Positions 8,734-17,951 of a DNA stretch of 64,000 nucleotides are shown here, in pieces. The stretch comes from Prochlorococcus marinus str. MIT 9515 (GTDB lineage Bacteria > Cyanobacteriota > Cyanobacteriia > PCC-6307 > Cyanobiaceae): contig NC_008817.1 in assembly GCF_000015665.1 (NCBI RefSeq), positions 1,640,177 through 1,704,176 of the forward strand, read 5' to 3'. A program made the position numbers and the translations under genes. Under the pieces are notes generated by a model that did no database searches, was not told the origin of the DNA, and saw only the letters and a program-made list of their open reading frames with translations. Position 1 is the first letter of the stretch, and each line of letters begins with the position of its first letter.

Positions 8734-10026
8734 TTATGAAAAAATGAGAGATTCCCTTTCAATTAGATTTTCTTCTAATAACTCAAATACTAATTGAATT
8801 AAAGCAATTTTGATGTGAGCCATGTGAGAACCACCTTGAACAAAAATATTATATGGATCTCGTAAAGGAGCATCAGCTGAAAATTCACTTGTACTTCCTT
8901 CAATAAACGTGCCTCCTGACATTAATAAATTTGAATCATAACCACTCATTGGAGAAGGAATGACACTTAAAAAAGAATCTATCGGTGAAGAATTTTGAAA
9001 CGATTGACATACTTTTTGTATTAAGTGTGGATTATTTAATCTAACTGCTTGAATTATGTCTGACCTGTAAGACTTTGGCTTTGGTAAAACCATAAAACCT
9101 AGTTTTTGAAAAACGGCAGCAACCAAATCGGCACCTTTGAGAGATTCATGCACCATTTGAGGTGCTAAAAATAATCCCTGCAGAATTAATCTGCCACAAC
9201 CAAAGTTAATTCCTGCATCGGCTCCAATTCCTGGTGCAGTTAACCTACAACATGCCATTTCAACTAATTCAGAATCACCTGCAATGTATCCACCAGTAGG
9301 AACAATTGTCCCACCCAAGTTTTTAATTAGTGATCCAGCGATTATATTTGCACCGTTGGTAATTGGTTCACTTTCTTCTACAAGCTCTCCATAACAATTA
9401 TCAACAAAACAAATACACCCAGGACTAAGAGAATGAACGAGATTGCAGATATGTTTGATTTGATTATTATTTAAAGATTTTCTCCAACTATAACCACAAC
9501 TTTTCTGGATAAATACTAATTTACATTTATTATTTTTAAAAAAAGTTATAAGTTTTTCATCGTACGAATTTGTTTTTTCATCAATACTAATTTGTCGATA
9601 TTCAACTCCTAAATCTAATAAAGAACCTTTTCCCTTTCCTCTAATACCTATCACTTCCTCCAAGGTATCGTAGGGATTGCCTGTAACAGATAACATTAAA
9701 TCACCGGGACGCAAAATTCCAAAAAGAACGGAACTTATCGCGTGAGTCCCGCTTACAAATTGCATTCTTACAGCTGACTTTTCTGCAAGAAAAAATTTTG
9801 CAAATACATCATCAATCTTTTGTCTAGATAAATCATCATGCCCACTACCTGTTGATTGATTGAAATGAATAGTTGAGACTTTTTCTTCATTAAAAATTCT
9901 CAAGATATTCTGTAATTTGTCATAAATTTGATTTGATCTTTCGTGAAAAATATCTTTTAAATCTTCCTCTAATGCAATAACCATCTCTTTGGCTAAATTA
10001 AAATTATAATTTTTATTATTTTTCAT
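8734..10026 (-). CDS. PLP-dependent methionine gamma-lyase-like protein (aluminium-resistance family)
   Basis: A 430-residue fold type I PLP enzyme. SGTHAISSVLFGILRPGD (92-109) and GSLIKNLGGTIVPTGGY (231-247), with K235 as the expected PLP lysine, mark the family often annotated as methionine gamma-lyase or aluminium-resistance protein (YnbB type). The real substrate of this family is not firmly established; carbon-sulfur lyase activity on a sulfur amino acid is the usual proposal. It sits first-but-one in a unit with gcvH and gcvP, and its start overlaps the upstream gene by 11 bases, so it is likely translationally coupled. Family is secure, function is not. Confidence 0.85.
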   Translation of the reverse strand: MKNNKNYNFNLAKEMVIALEEDLKDIFHERSNQIYDKLQNILRIFNEEKVSTIHFNQSTGSGHDDLSRQKIDDVFAKFFLAEKSAVRMQFVSGTHAISSVLFGILRPGDLMLSVTGNPYDTLEEVIGIRGKGKGSLLDLGVEYRQISIDEKTNSYDEKLITFFKNNKCKLVFIQKSCGYSWRKSLNNNQIKHICNLVHSLSPGCICFVDNCYGELVEESEPITNGANIIAGSLIKNLGGTIVPTGGYIAGDSELVEMACCRLTAPGIGADAGINFGCGRLILQGLFLAPQMVHESLKGADLVAAVFQKLGFMVLPKPKSYRSDIIQAVRLNNPHLIQKVCQSFQNSSPIDSFLSVIPSPMSGYDSNLLMSGGTFIEGSTSEFSADAPLRDPYNIFVQGGSHMAHIKIALIQLVFELLEENLIERESLIFS

Positions 10027-10738
10027 TCTTTAAAACTCTCTTTTTTTGAAAAGCTATATCTCTTAAATGCATAAGAAAAGCGTTAGGTCCTCCCTCACTA
10101 AAATAAGAAAGTTTTTTTGATGTCTCATAAAGATCAAGTAATTCTCCATCTAATTCCTCTGCCGTATAATCTTTTATTCCAGCTATCACTTCCGCGAAAC
10201 GCTCTCTTCTTAAAGGCTTTGAACTTGTATATGCCTCCATAACGACAACTTTACAATATCTCCAAGGCCTGTTTTGACAAAAATGATCAGAAAGAGCATC
10301 GCTTAATGTAGAGGCTTCATGATCTTCGATATACCAATCGAAAGATGAAGGAAGAGGTTTCAATCCTGAAAAAATTTCAAATAATTCTCCTGCTGACAAT
10401 GGCTTACCAGAGTCATTTTTTAGTGGCAGAGCAGAATCTTCCAATGATCTCCATAATTCTGGGTGATTTTCTTCTAATTGATCCCTTATCGAATCTATAC
10501 CTTGATCAAGAATCGTATTAACTTGTGCCAAAGCAAGAAAAACTTCTGGCCCTGGGGATGACAACTTTCCATTCCTTAAATTTGAAATCTGAGAATTATG
10601 CACTCTACCTAAATCAAGTATTTCAGAAAGCAGAGGCAAAACCCTGTGTGACCATGCATTTCTCTCATGCCAAAGATGAATCAAATGAGCCATAGCTCTT
10701 CGACCCTTCAATAATTTCTCCCGATATCCTAAACTCAC
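10016..10738 (-). CDS. Hypothetical protein with HTH-like N-terminal region
   Basis: A 240-residue soluble protein that I cannot assign to a named family. Residues about 38-75 (ILDLGRVHNSQISNLRNGK, then a helix ending LALAQVN) have the spacing and the SQISNLRNGK recognition-helix look of a Cro/C1-type helix-turn-helix. The rest is mostly helical and acidic, with two PLR/RPWR basic spots. It is the first gene of the minus-strand unit leading to the C-S lyase-like enzyme, gcvH and gcvP, overlapping the next gene by 11 bases. A regulatory role for that unit is possible but unproved. Divergent gap to the desaturase is short. Confidence 0.75.
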   Translation of the reverse strand: MSLGYREKLLKGRRAMAHLIHLWHERNAWSHRVLPLLSEILDLGRVHNSQISNLRNGKLSSPGPEVFLALAQVNTILDQGIDSIRDQLEENHPELWRSLEDSALPLKNDSGKPLSAGELFEIFSGLKPLPSSFDWYIEDHEASTLSDALSDHFCQNRPWRYCKVVVMEAYTSSKPLRRERFAEVIAGIKDYTAEELDGELLDLYETSKKLSYFSEGGPNAFLMHLRDIAFQKKRVLKNEK

Positions 10739-10814
10739 GGATAATTAAAATAATCAATAGTATAGTATGATAATATTACATATCGGCCTTTTTGAAAACA
10801 GCTCTTCCAATATT

Positions 10815-11753
10815 ATGAAATCAGTTATCTTCCAAGAAACAGCCAAATTAAAAAGACCTGTACCTGCAGAAAAGGTTTTAGAACTTCACTACAAATTTTT
10901 AGCTCCATCTAGCCACTCTAAAAATTACCCTCCTAGATTACATAAGACATGGGGGACTATATTTTTTATGATCGCAATACATGTATTATCTTTTGTAGCG
11001 TTACAACCACAGTTTTGGAGCTTACCCGCGGTAACTGCATTATTTTTCTTTTACTGGTTAACTGCATGCCTTGGAGTCACTTTGGGTTATCATCGATTGC
11101 TTTCCCATAGATCATTTGTTGTTCCAAAATGGCTTGAAAGATTTTTTGCCACGTGTGGTGCCATAAGCTGTCAGCATGGTCCTATTGATTGGGTTGGTTT
11201 ACACAGACATCATCATTCATTCTCGGATACAGAAGTCGATCATCACAATAGCAAGAGGGGATTTTGGTGGAGTCACATGGGATGGATGTTTAAAGATGTT
11301 GAAGCTCTTAAAGCAGTACCAAAGTTAAGTGCAGATTTAATAAAAGACCCCTACTATAGATTTTTAAATAAATATTTTCTTTTTCTTCAAATACCAATTG
11401 GCTTATGCTTATTCGCAATAGGACAAAAACTAGAAGTTGGAGGCTGGGCAATGGTCTTATGGGGGATACCTTTAAGACTTGTAGTCGTTTATCACATAAC
11501 TTGGTTAGTAAACTCAGCTACTCACTGTTGGGGTAAGGCTCCTTTTGAAAGCGGTGATGAATCAAAAAATAATGCTTGGGTTGCAGCTTTAACATTTGGA
11601 GAGGGATGGCATAATAATCATCACGCTTTCCCTAATTCAGCAAGACAGGGTTTATTCAAAGGGCAAATTGATTTGACTTGGGAGCATATTAAACTTCTTG
11701 CTAAATTGGGATATGCAAAAAAAGTAAAATTACCCTCTAGGACTTATTATTAA
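10815..11753 (+). CDS. desC: Acyl-lipid delta-9 fatty acid desaturase
   Basis: A membrane di-iron desaturase of about 312 residues. All three histidine boxes are visible: HRLLSH (93-98 from this start), HRHHH (129-133) and HNNHH (265-269). This set and the short length match cyanobacterial DesC, which puts the first double bond into stearoyl or palmitoyl chains of membrane lipids with ferredoxin as electron donor. Hydrophobic segments lie between the boxes as expected. An ATG 48 bases upstream (10767) would add 16 unrelated residues; I prefer the ATG at 10815. Membrane fluidity control at low temperature is the known role of the family. Confidence 0.92.
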   Translation: MKSVIFQETAKLKRPVPAEKVLELHYKFLAPSSHSKNYPPRLHKTWGTIFFMIAIHVLSFVALQPQFWSLPAVTALFFFYWLTACLGVTLGYHRLLSHRSFVVPKWLERFFATCGAISCQHGPIDWVGLHRHHHSFSDTEVDHHNSKRGFWWSHMGWMFKDVEALKAVPKLSADLIKDPYYRFLNKYFLFLQIPIGLCLFAIGQKLEVGGWAMVLWGIPLRLVVVYHITWLVNSATHCWGKAPFESGDESKNNAWVAALTFGEGWHNNHHAFPNSARQGLFKGQIDLTWEHIKLLAKLGYAKKVKLPSRTYY

Positions 11754-11773
11754 ATATATAAACTAATAATTTT

Positions 11774-12229
11774 ATGGCTAAAAGAGTAAAAGTCGTTTTA
11801 ACAGAATCAATTGCCACACTCGGAAGAGATGGTGATGTTGTTGAGGTTGCTCCCGGTTATGCAAGAAATTACTTATTACCTTTCGGTAAAGCATCTAATG
11901 TTACCCCATCTATTCTGAAACAAATTGAACGAAAAAGAGCCAAAGAAAAAATTGCTGCAGAAAAATTAAAACAAGAAGCTATTGACTTTAAAACTGCTTT
12001 AACAACCATTGGTAGATTTACAATTAAAAAACAAGTTGGTGAAGATGGGGTTCTGTTTGGAACTGTTACAAATGGAGATGTTGCAGAGGCAATACAATCA
12101 GCTACCAAAAAAGATATTGATAGAAGAGACATAACAGTACCGGACATTCATAATTTAGGTTCATTCGTCGCCAAAATAAAACTTCATCAAGAAGTAAGTG
12201 CGGAAGTTAACATTGAAGTAACAAGTTAA
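11774..12229 (+). CDS. rplI: 50S ribosomal protein L9
   Basis: A 151-residue protein with the L9 signature: a start [20 protein letters not shown] followed by [14 protein letters not shown]. The family has two RNA-binding domains joined by a long helix; the helix shows here as the charged stretch around residues 50-75. L9 sits near the L1 stalk and helps keep the reading frame. It begins 20 bases after the desaturase and is followed 58 bases later by dnaB, the common rplI-dnaB neighbourhood of bacteria. Confidence 0.97.
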   Translation: MAKRVKVVLTESIATLGRDGDVVEVAPGYARNYLLPFGKASNVTPSILKQIERKRAKEKIAAEKLKQEAIDFKTALTTIGRFTIKKQVGEDGVLFGTVTNGDVAEAIQSATKKDIDRRDITVPDIHNLGSFVAKIKLHQEVSAEVNIEVTS

Positions 12230-12287
12230 TAACTTTGTTGCATTATTTCTAAAAGTAGTCAGAGTATATATCTAAGTCTTCAATTAT

Positions 12288-13670
12288 ATGGTTTCGGTTC
12301 CTTTCCCAAATAATGGGTCTAATAAAAATTTCAAAAAAGACTATAGTAGCGAAAATGCAGGATTAGTTCCTCCCCAAAATATTCAAGCAGAAGAAGCTAT
12401 TTTAGGTGGTATTCTTCTTGATCCGGATGCAATTGGAAGAATTGCAGATTTAATTAAACCAGAAGCTTTTTATATAAATGCGCATCAAGATATTTTCAAA
12501 ACAGCCCTAATGTTACACACGCAAGGCAAACCTACAGATTTAACATCAATGAGTGCGTGGCTTGCAGACAATGGATCACTTGAAAAAATTGGAGGAAATT
12601 CTAAATTAGTAGAACTAGTAGAAAACGTTTCTTCCACAGCTTCAATAGAACAAGTAGCGAATTTAATAAGTGATAAATTTATACGGAGACAACTAATCCG
12701 ATCTGGGAATGAGGTAATTCAGCTAGGATTTGATCAAACACAAGAAACTAATGAAGTATTAGATAAGGCAGAGCAAAAAATTTTTGAAATTAGCCAAGAA
12801 AAACCCACTAAAGGTCTTACTCAGGCGGCAGAAATTCTTACAAGTACTTTTAATGAAATAGAGTCAAGGTCGTTGGGTAAATCTGTTCCTGGTATTCCGG
12901 TCAATTTTTATGATCTTGATGCAATGACTCAAGGTTTTCAAAGAAGTGATTTAATAATTGTGGCAGGAAGACCATCGATGGGTAAAACTTCCATGGTTTT
13001 GAACCTAGCAAAGAATGTAGCTCAATCTCAGGATCTTCCTGTTTGTGTCTTCAGCCTTGAGATGAGTAAAGAGCAACTTACTTATAGATTACTTTCTATG
13101 GAAGTGGGTATAGAAAGTGGAAGATTAAGAACAGGTAGACTACAACAAGATGAATGGCCTTTACTTGGAGAAGGAATCAACTCATTAGGTCAACTTCCCA
13201 TTTTTATTGATGATAAACCTAATTTAAGTGTTTTAGAGATGAGATCGCTATGCCGAAGATTAATAGCTGAGCAGAAAAAAGAACTGGGTTTAATAGTTAT
13301 TGACTACCTGCAACTAATGGAAGGTACAACACCAGACAACAGAGTTCAAGAGCTATCTCGTATTACTAGAGGTCTTAAAAGCATGGCAAGAGAGTTAAAA
13401 GTACCAGTAGTAGCCTTATCTCAGTTAAGTAGAGGAGTTGAGTCAAGAACAAATAAAAGGCCTATGTTAAGTGACCTTAGAGAATCGGGTTCTATAGAAC
13501 AAGATGCCGACTTAGTATTAATGATTTATAGAGATGAATATTACAATCCAGAAACTGAAGATAGAGGCATAACTGAAATTATTGTCACTAAACATAGAAA
13601 TGGACCCGTTGGAACTGTTAAATTATTATTTGAACCACAATTTACAAGATTTAGGAATTTAGCTAATTAA
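12288..13670 (+). CDS. dnaB: Replicative DNA helicase DnaB
   Basis: A 460-residue hexameric helicase that unwinds DNA at the replication fork. The N-terminal domain (about 30-130) begins with the typical QAEEAILGGIL. The RecA-like domain carries Walker A GRPSMGKT (227-234) and the Walker B region LGLIVIDYLQLM, with SQLSRGVE and the DLRESGSIEQDAD segment further on. Some cyanobacterial dnaB genes carry an intein in the ATPase domain; this one is uninterrupted. It lies between rplI and mnmG, with a 12-base gap to the latter. Confidence 0.97.
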   Translation: MVSVPFPNNGSNKNFKKDYSSENAGLVPPQNIQAEEAILGGILLDPDAIGRIADLIKPEAFYINAHQDIFKTALMLHTQGKPTDLTSMSAWLADNGSLEKIGGNSKLVELVENVSSTASIEQVANLISDKFIRRQLIRSGNEVIQLGFDQTQETNEVLDKAEQKIFEISQEKPTKGLTQAAEILTSTFNEIESRSLGKSVPGIPVNFYDLDAMTQGFQRSDLIIVAGRPSMGKTSMVLNLAKNVAQSQDLPVCVFSLEMSKEQLTYRLLSMEVGIESGRLRTGRLQQDEWPLLGEGINSLGQLPIFIDDKPNLSVLEMRSLCRRLIAEQKKELGLIVIDYLQLMEGTTPDNRVQELSRITRGLKSMARELKVPVVALSQLSRGVESRTNKRPMLSDLRESGSIEQDADLVLMIYRDEYYNPETEDRGITEIIVTKHRNGPVGTVKLLFEPQFTRFRNLAN

Positions 13671-13682
13671 TTCATCACGAAA

Positions 13683-15647
13683 ATGAAAAAGCAACAATCC
13701 TCCAATGAATCTTTTGACGTTATTGTTATTGGAGGAGGACATGCAGGATGTGAAGCTGCCATTACGACAGCTAAATTAGGCTTTTCAACCGCATTATTCA
13801 CAATAAATTTGGATAGAATTGCTTGGCAACCATGCAACCCCGCGGTAGGTGGACCAGCAAAAAGTCAATTAGTACATGAAGTTGATGCTTTAGGTGGAAT
13901 CATTGGGAAACTAGCTGATGAGACAGCAATACAGAAAAGAATATTAAATGCGAGCAGAGGGCCAGCAGTTTGGGCATTAAGGGCTCAAACCGATAAAAGA
14001 GAATATTCGAAACGAATGATAGAGATACTACAAAACACTGATAATCTATCTTTGAAAGAAGCCATGATTACTGAATTATTGATAAAAGAGGTTGAAACTT
14101 TTACCAAAAACTCAAAGAATACGACAAAGCAAATTAAAGGTGTGAAAACTTTTTTTGGAACCTGCTATTCTGCAAAATCAATAATAATAACTGCCGGAAC
14201 TTTTTTGGAAGGGAGAATCTGGATAGGTAATAAATCGATGTCTGCAGGGAGATCCGGAGAGCAAGCGGCTCAAGGTTTAACTGAAAGCTTACATAGTCTT
14301 GGAATAAAAACTGAGAGACTAAAAACTGGAACTCCTGCAAGAGTGGATAAAAAAAGTATTTCTTTTGATGCATTAGATATTCAGCCAAGCACAGCTTCAG
14401 ATAAATATTTTTCATTTGATCCCAAAATAAAAAACGACATGCCACAAATTTGTTGCCACATAACACGAACAACTCAAAAAACTCATGAATTAATTCGTAA
14501 TAATTTGCATTTAACCCCAATTTATGGAGGATTTATAGATAGTAAAGGACCTCGATATTGCCCTTCTATAGAAGACAAAATCGTAAAATTTGCAGATAAA
14601 AATTCACATCAAATTTTCTTAGAACCTGAAGGGATAAATACGCCTGAAATTTACGTACAAGGATTCTCAACTGGGTTACCTGAAAATATTCAATTAGAAC
14701 TTTTAAGAACATTACCAGGTTTAAATAAATGTAAAATGCTTAGGCCTGCTTATGCTGTCGAGTATGAATACATTCCTGCAACTCAACTTAAGTTATCATT
14801 GGAAACTATTGAGATAGACAATTTATTTAGTGCTGGACAAATCAATGGTACAACTGGCTATGAAGAGGCTGCTGCTCAAGGATTAGTAGCTGGAATAAAT
14901 GCAACTAGAAAACTTAATATGAAAGATCCAATAATCTTTTCAAGAGAGAGCAGCTATATAGGCACTATGATCAATGACTTAATAACACGAGATCTAAAAG
15001 AACCATATAGAGTTCTCACAAGTAGAAGTGAATACAGACTTACTTTACGAGGAGACAATGCCGATAGGAGATTGACTCCTTTGGGTTTTGAAATAGGATT
15101 AATTGATGAACGAAGATGGTTTGCTCATAAAGAAAAAATGAAATTACTTAAAGAAGAAAATTCAAGATTAGAAAATACACGTTTAAAATGTACTGATGAA
15201 ATCGCCAGAAACATAGAGTTAGAAAGTGGCTCAAAAATTAAAGGATCGACGACATTGAAAGATCTTTTAAAAAGACCAAATGTTCACTACTCTGATTTTA
15301 TAAAATATGATTTGGCAAACAAAAGTCTACCAATAGCAGTTATGGAAGGAGTTGAAATAGACATTAAATACGAAGGTTACCTTAAAAGACAACAAAATAA
15401 TATCGATCAGATAAATCGTCAAAGTCTCAAATCACTGCCAATCGAAATTAATTATGACCTAATAGATACTCTATCTTTAGAGGCCCGCGAAAACTTAAAT
15501 AAAATAAAACCTACTAATTTTGGGGATGCCTCCAAAATACCCGGTGTCAGTAAAGCTGATTTAACAGCATTACTAGTTTGGCTTAAAATAAAAGAAATAA
15601 AAAAAGAAAAGACAAATAGTTTTGTTGAAAAAAAGTTATCATCTTAA
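13683..15647 (+). CDS. mnmG: tRNA uridine 5-carboxymethylaminomethyl modification enzyme MnmG (GidA)
   Basis: A 654-residue FAD protein. Residues 13-26 ([14 protein letters not shown]) are the dinucleotide-binding loop. The family motifs [13 protein letters not shown] and [16 protein letters not shown] are both present, which separates MnmG from the shorter TrmFO. With MnmE it installs the xm5U34 group in the wobble position of tRNAs for Lys, Glu, Gln, Leu and Arg. The insertion with FAD-binding and tRNA-binding surfaces and the helical C-terminal domain are of normal length. It is followed 6 bases later by the chorismate lyase gene. Confidence 0.97.
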   Translation: MKKQQSSNESFDVIVIGGGHAGCEAAITTAKLGFSTALFTINLDRIAWQPCNPAVGGPAKSQLVHEVDALGGIIGKLADETAIQKRILNASRGPAVWALRAQTDKREYSKRMIEILQNTDNLSLKEAMITELLIKEVETFTKNSKNTTKQIKGVKTFFGTCYSAKSIIITAGTFLEGRIWIGNKSMSAGRSGEQAAQGLTESLHSLGIKTERLKTGTPARVDKKSISFDALDIQPSTASDKYFSFDPKIKNDMPQICCHITRTTQKTHELIRNNLHLTPIYGGFIDSKGPRYCPSIEDKIVKFADKNSHQIFLEPEGINTPEIYVQGFSTGLPENIQLELLRTLPGLNKCKMLRPAYAVEYEYIPATQLKLSLETIEIDNLFSAGQINGTTGYEEAAAQGLVAGINATRKLNMKDPIIFSRESSYIGTMINDLITRDLKEPYRVLTSRSEYRLTLRGDNADRRLTPLGFEIGLIDERRWFAHKEKMKLLKEENSRLENTRLKCTDEIARNIELESGSKIKGSTTLKDLLKRPNVHYSDFIKYDLANKSLPIAVMEGVEIDIKYEGYLKRQQNNIDQINRQSLKSLPIEINYDLIDTLSLEARENLNKIKPTNFGDASKIPGVSKADLTALLVWLKIKEIKKEKTNSFVEKKLSS

Positions 15648-15653
15648 AAGAAA

Positions 15654-16274
15654 TTGGTATCATCACTGAATAATAAACTCTTTAACTCACCAAGAATTTT
15701 ATGGGAAGAGAAAGCTACTGCTTTCTTAGTTGAAAATTCTTTACCAAAAATATCTGGCTCATGGAAATTAATGTTATTAGGTGATGGTAGTCCAACAAGA
15801 CATTTACAACTTTTAACTAATCAAGAAACAAAAATCAAATTAATATCTATGCAAATAGATCCTCTCTTTAATAAAGAAGGTCCAATAGAAATCAATCAAT
15901 TAAAAGAACCTTTAATTAGAAGGCAAGTTTGGATTAAAAATCAAAACGAAAGTCTTGCGTGGGCTGAAAGTTGGTGGAATTCACAACAAGTCAGTGAGAA
16001 TTTAAAAGCAAAAGAAGAACCAATTTGGAAAAACTTAACTCAAGATAGATCAGAATTGTTTAGAGAAGTCGATAGCATTTCAATAGTTAATGCGAATTGG
16101 TTGGAGGAAGAATTTTGTTTTAAAGGTCCATTTTGGTCAAGAAATTACAGATTTTTTCGTAATAAACAACCTTTAACCATTATTCGTGAGGTCTTCAACC
16201 CTCAATTAGAAACTTGGTTAGGTTCCTCAGGAATTCAAAATTTTTCTAATCTATATTCTTCTTCTTCGTCTTGA
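15654..16274 (+). CDS. Chorismate lyase (cyanobacterial UbiC-like)
   Basis: A 206-residue protein whose segments line up in order with UbiC: LLGDGSPTRHL (41-51), a middle IRRQVWI...AWAESWW, the FREVDSI helix, and FWSRNYRFF followed by LTIIREVF, where the glutamate matches the catalytic-site glutamate before the C-terminus of E. coli UbiC. UbiC cleaves chorismate to 4-hydroxybenzoate and pyruvate; in cyanobacteria this feeds plastoquinone. The start is TTG at 15654, 6 bases after mnmG, and no in-frame ATG precedes the conserved part. The last 24 bases overlap the convergent gene at 16251, giving a run of serines at the C-terminus. Confidence 0.85.
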   Translation: MVSSLNNKLFNSPRILWEEKATAFLVENSLPKISGSWKLMLLGDGSPTRHLQLLTNQETKIKLISMQIDPLFNKEGPIEINQLKEPLIRRQVWIKNQNESLAWAESWWNSQQVSENLKAKEEPIWKNLTQDRSELFREVDSISIVNANWLEEEFCFKGPFWSRNYRFFRNKQPLTIIREVFNPQLETWLGSSGIQNFSNLYSSSSS

Positions 16275-16817
16275 CCTTGGAAGACTTCTCCCATTATTTA
16301 AACCACTTGTTATGTTATCTTCATCACCATTAAGATCATCAATTTTTTCAGCAGATCTTTGCCATCTATTAACTTTTAAGTCTGAATCATCCGGCCATTC
16401 ATCAAAATAGTTTGATTTTCCATAAGGCAACTTCTTTTGTTCATCTATTTGAATATTTTTAGGTTGTCTTAAAGATAAGGCCTCTAAAGGACGTTTTGAG
16501 GATATCTTTGCTAATTCATCAGATCTAGATTCTCTTGAAAAAGATTTAATATCTTGTACATGTGCATAACTATTTTCCTGATCTGACAAATCTTCCTCTT
16601 CAAAAAACACATCCATTTTATCTGAAACCCATTTACCAACATTTTTAACATTCCTGCGAGATATTCCTCGGAAATCAGTACTCCTTTTATTTCCGGGTCT
16701 TGAACCTGATACCCCATCAACAAATTGTCTTCCTGTTTCAACAATTTTATCAACTTGCTTATCAAGTATTGTTCTATCAAAATTATTTCTAAAGTTTCTA
16801 GGCCTGCGAGAATCCAT
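16251..16817 (-). CDS. Arginine-rich hypothetical protein, 188 aa
   Basis: I do not recognise a family. The N-terminus is basic and polar (MDSRRPRNFRNNFDR), the middle holds an amphipathic stretch RRNVKNVGKWVSDKMDVFF (about 52-70), followed by an acidic patch EEEDLSDQE, and the C-terminus is the very basic PRSRRRRRI. The protein has no membrane segment and no cysteine and is likely partly disordered. The arginine tail comes from the same TCT/TCG-repeat DNA that encodes the serine tail of the convergent chorismate lyase. A nucleic-acid or thylakoid-surface role can be imagined but there is no motif for either. Confidence 0.65.
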   Translation of the reverse strand: MDSRRPRNFRNNFDRTILDKQVDKIVETGRQFVDGVSGSRPGNKRSTDFRGISRRNVKNVGKWVSDKMDVFFEEEDLSDQENSYAHVQDIKSFSRESRSDELAKISSKRPLEALSLRQPKNIQIDEQKKLPYGKSNYFDEWPDDSDLKVNRWQRSAEKIDDLNGDEDNITSGLNNGRSLPRSRRRRRI

Positions 16818-16900
16818 AAATTATCTTTGTTTTAAATATCAAGTTACAACAACATAATAGGAAATTCTAAATAAAGAAACATAATCACATTTTTAAATTG

Positions 16901-17428
16901 TCAATCAAATAAAATTAAACAGTTTTTATTCCAAGATCCATTAAAAAACAAATTACAGCATTTTTTACAAGCGATATTCTTCATCCTTTTTCTATACATA
17001 TATTTCTCCCCGCAATTTAAGCATTTTCCTATATATTTTAATGCTTTTCTTTCAACTGGAAAATTATGTCTAATACTTATCTGAAAATTTTTTTCTTCTT
17101 TGTTGATTTGGTTCATTTTACTTAGAAAATTTGGCCCGTGTATCTCATTAATATTCAAAATCCTATCTACCCAGGCATGAATCATTTCATGGCAGAGCGT
17201 ACTATAAATTTGATTAGACGATAATTTACTTAAAATTGGCTTTGATAAAATAATCTCAGAATCAATAACTCCATTAAATTGTTTTCGCTTATAAAAACCT
17301 GCAGTTGTTTTTAATCTGTTATCACTCCATCTAACCTTTACTAAAGGCTCTTTATTAATTGTTAGAGATTGATCAAAAAATTGCTTATTAAATTTATGGA
17401 ATATTGGTAAAAGAGGAATTACAGACAT
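16901..17428 (-). CDS. SprT-like zinc metalloprotein
   Basis: A 175-residue protein with H80-E81-x-x-H84 (LCHEMIHAW) and a third histidine at 98 in HGPNF, the SprT/Spartan arrangement of zinc ligands. A C-terminal zinc ribbon follows: C136-x2-C139 and C154-x2-C157. Spartan proteins in eukaryotes degrade DNA-protein crosslinks; bacterial SprT function is poorly known. The gene lies on the minus strand between two hypotheticals, 470 bases from the ATP-dependent DNA ligase gene on the other strand. A repair role is inference from the family only. Confidence 0.88.
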   Translation of the reverse strand: MSVIPLLPIFHKFNKQFFDQSLTINKEPLVKVRWSDNRLKTTAGFYKRKQFNGVIDSEIILSKPILSKLSSNQIYSTLCHEMIHAWVDRILNINEIHGPNFLSKMNQINKEEKNFQISIRHNFPVERKALKYIGKCLNCGEKYMYRKRMKNIACKKCCNLFFNGSWNKNCLILFD

Positions 17429-17514
17429 TATCGATTAAATTTAGTATTATTTTGACAAAAAAAGTCATCAAAAACGATTTATTTTCTTAAAATTAAAAAA
17501 AATCAAATTTTAAA

Positions 17515-17934
17515 ATGGATGCATTACTAGTAAAAGATATTGGTGTCAAAGCTTTATTAATAGGTGGAGCAGTACTTGTTTCTTTTTGGACATTCAATGC
17601 TGTTAAGCTTGTTATAAGTGCAAGAGGAATTAATCCATTAGTTCGAAAATTCTTTGATCAAGTAGCAGCAGGAAGAATAGACGCTGCCTATGGACTTACT
17701 ACAAAAACTTACAAAACACATGTAAAACGTCAAGACTTTTTAAAGTTTTTAGCTGGCTTAAATTTAAATAAATATAGAAATCTAAAGTCAGGAAGACCTA
17801 GAGTTCAAGAAGATCAGATCATAATTACTTTAAATTTAAAATCTGAAGATAAAAAAGAAGAGCTTCCACTAGATTTTACTTTTTCAAAAACTGACAAAGA
17901 TTGGAAGATAGACAGAATTGCCAAAGTAAATTAG
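17515..17934 (+). CDS. Membrane-anchored hypothetical protein, possible NTF2-like domain
   Basis: A 139-residue protein with one N-terminal membrane segment at about residues 12-33 (KALLIGGAVLVSFWTFNAVKL). The rest, VRKFFDQVAAGRIDAAYGL...FLKFLAGL...ITLNLKS...FTFSKTDKDWKIDRI, has the helix-then-curved-sheet pattern of small NTF2-like or DUF4864-type domains, ending with the W-K-I-D motif common there. No catalytic residue stands out. It ends 17 bases before the ligase gene on the same strand and may be co-transcribed with it. Real gene likely; function unknown. Confidence 0.75.
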   Translation: MDALLVKDIGVKALLIGGAVLVSFWTFNAVKLVISARGINPLVRKFFDQVAAGRIDAAYGLTTKTYKTHVKRQDFLKFLAGLNLNKYRNLKSGRPRVQEDQIIITLNLKSEDKKEELPLDFTFSKTDKDWKIDRIAKVN

Positions 17935-17951
17935 TAAAGGTTTAAATACTT

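Noticed and set aside
14134..14520. 128-codon open frame on the minus strand
   Set aside because: It lies wholly inside mnmG, has a skewed composition and no family resemblance.
16511..16780. 89-codon alternative frame on the minus strand
   Set aside because: It is nested in the longer frame at 16251-16817, which better fits the spacing of neighbours.
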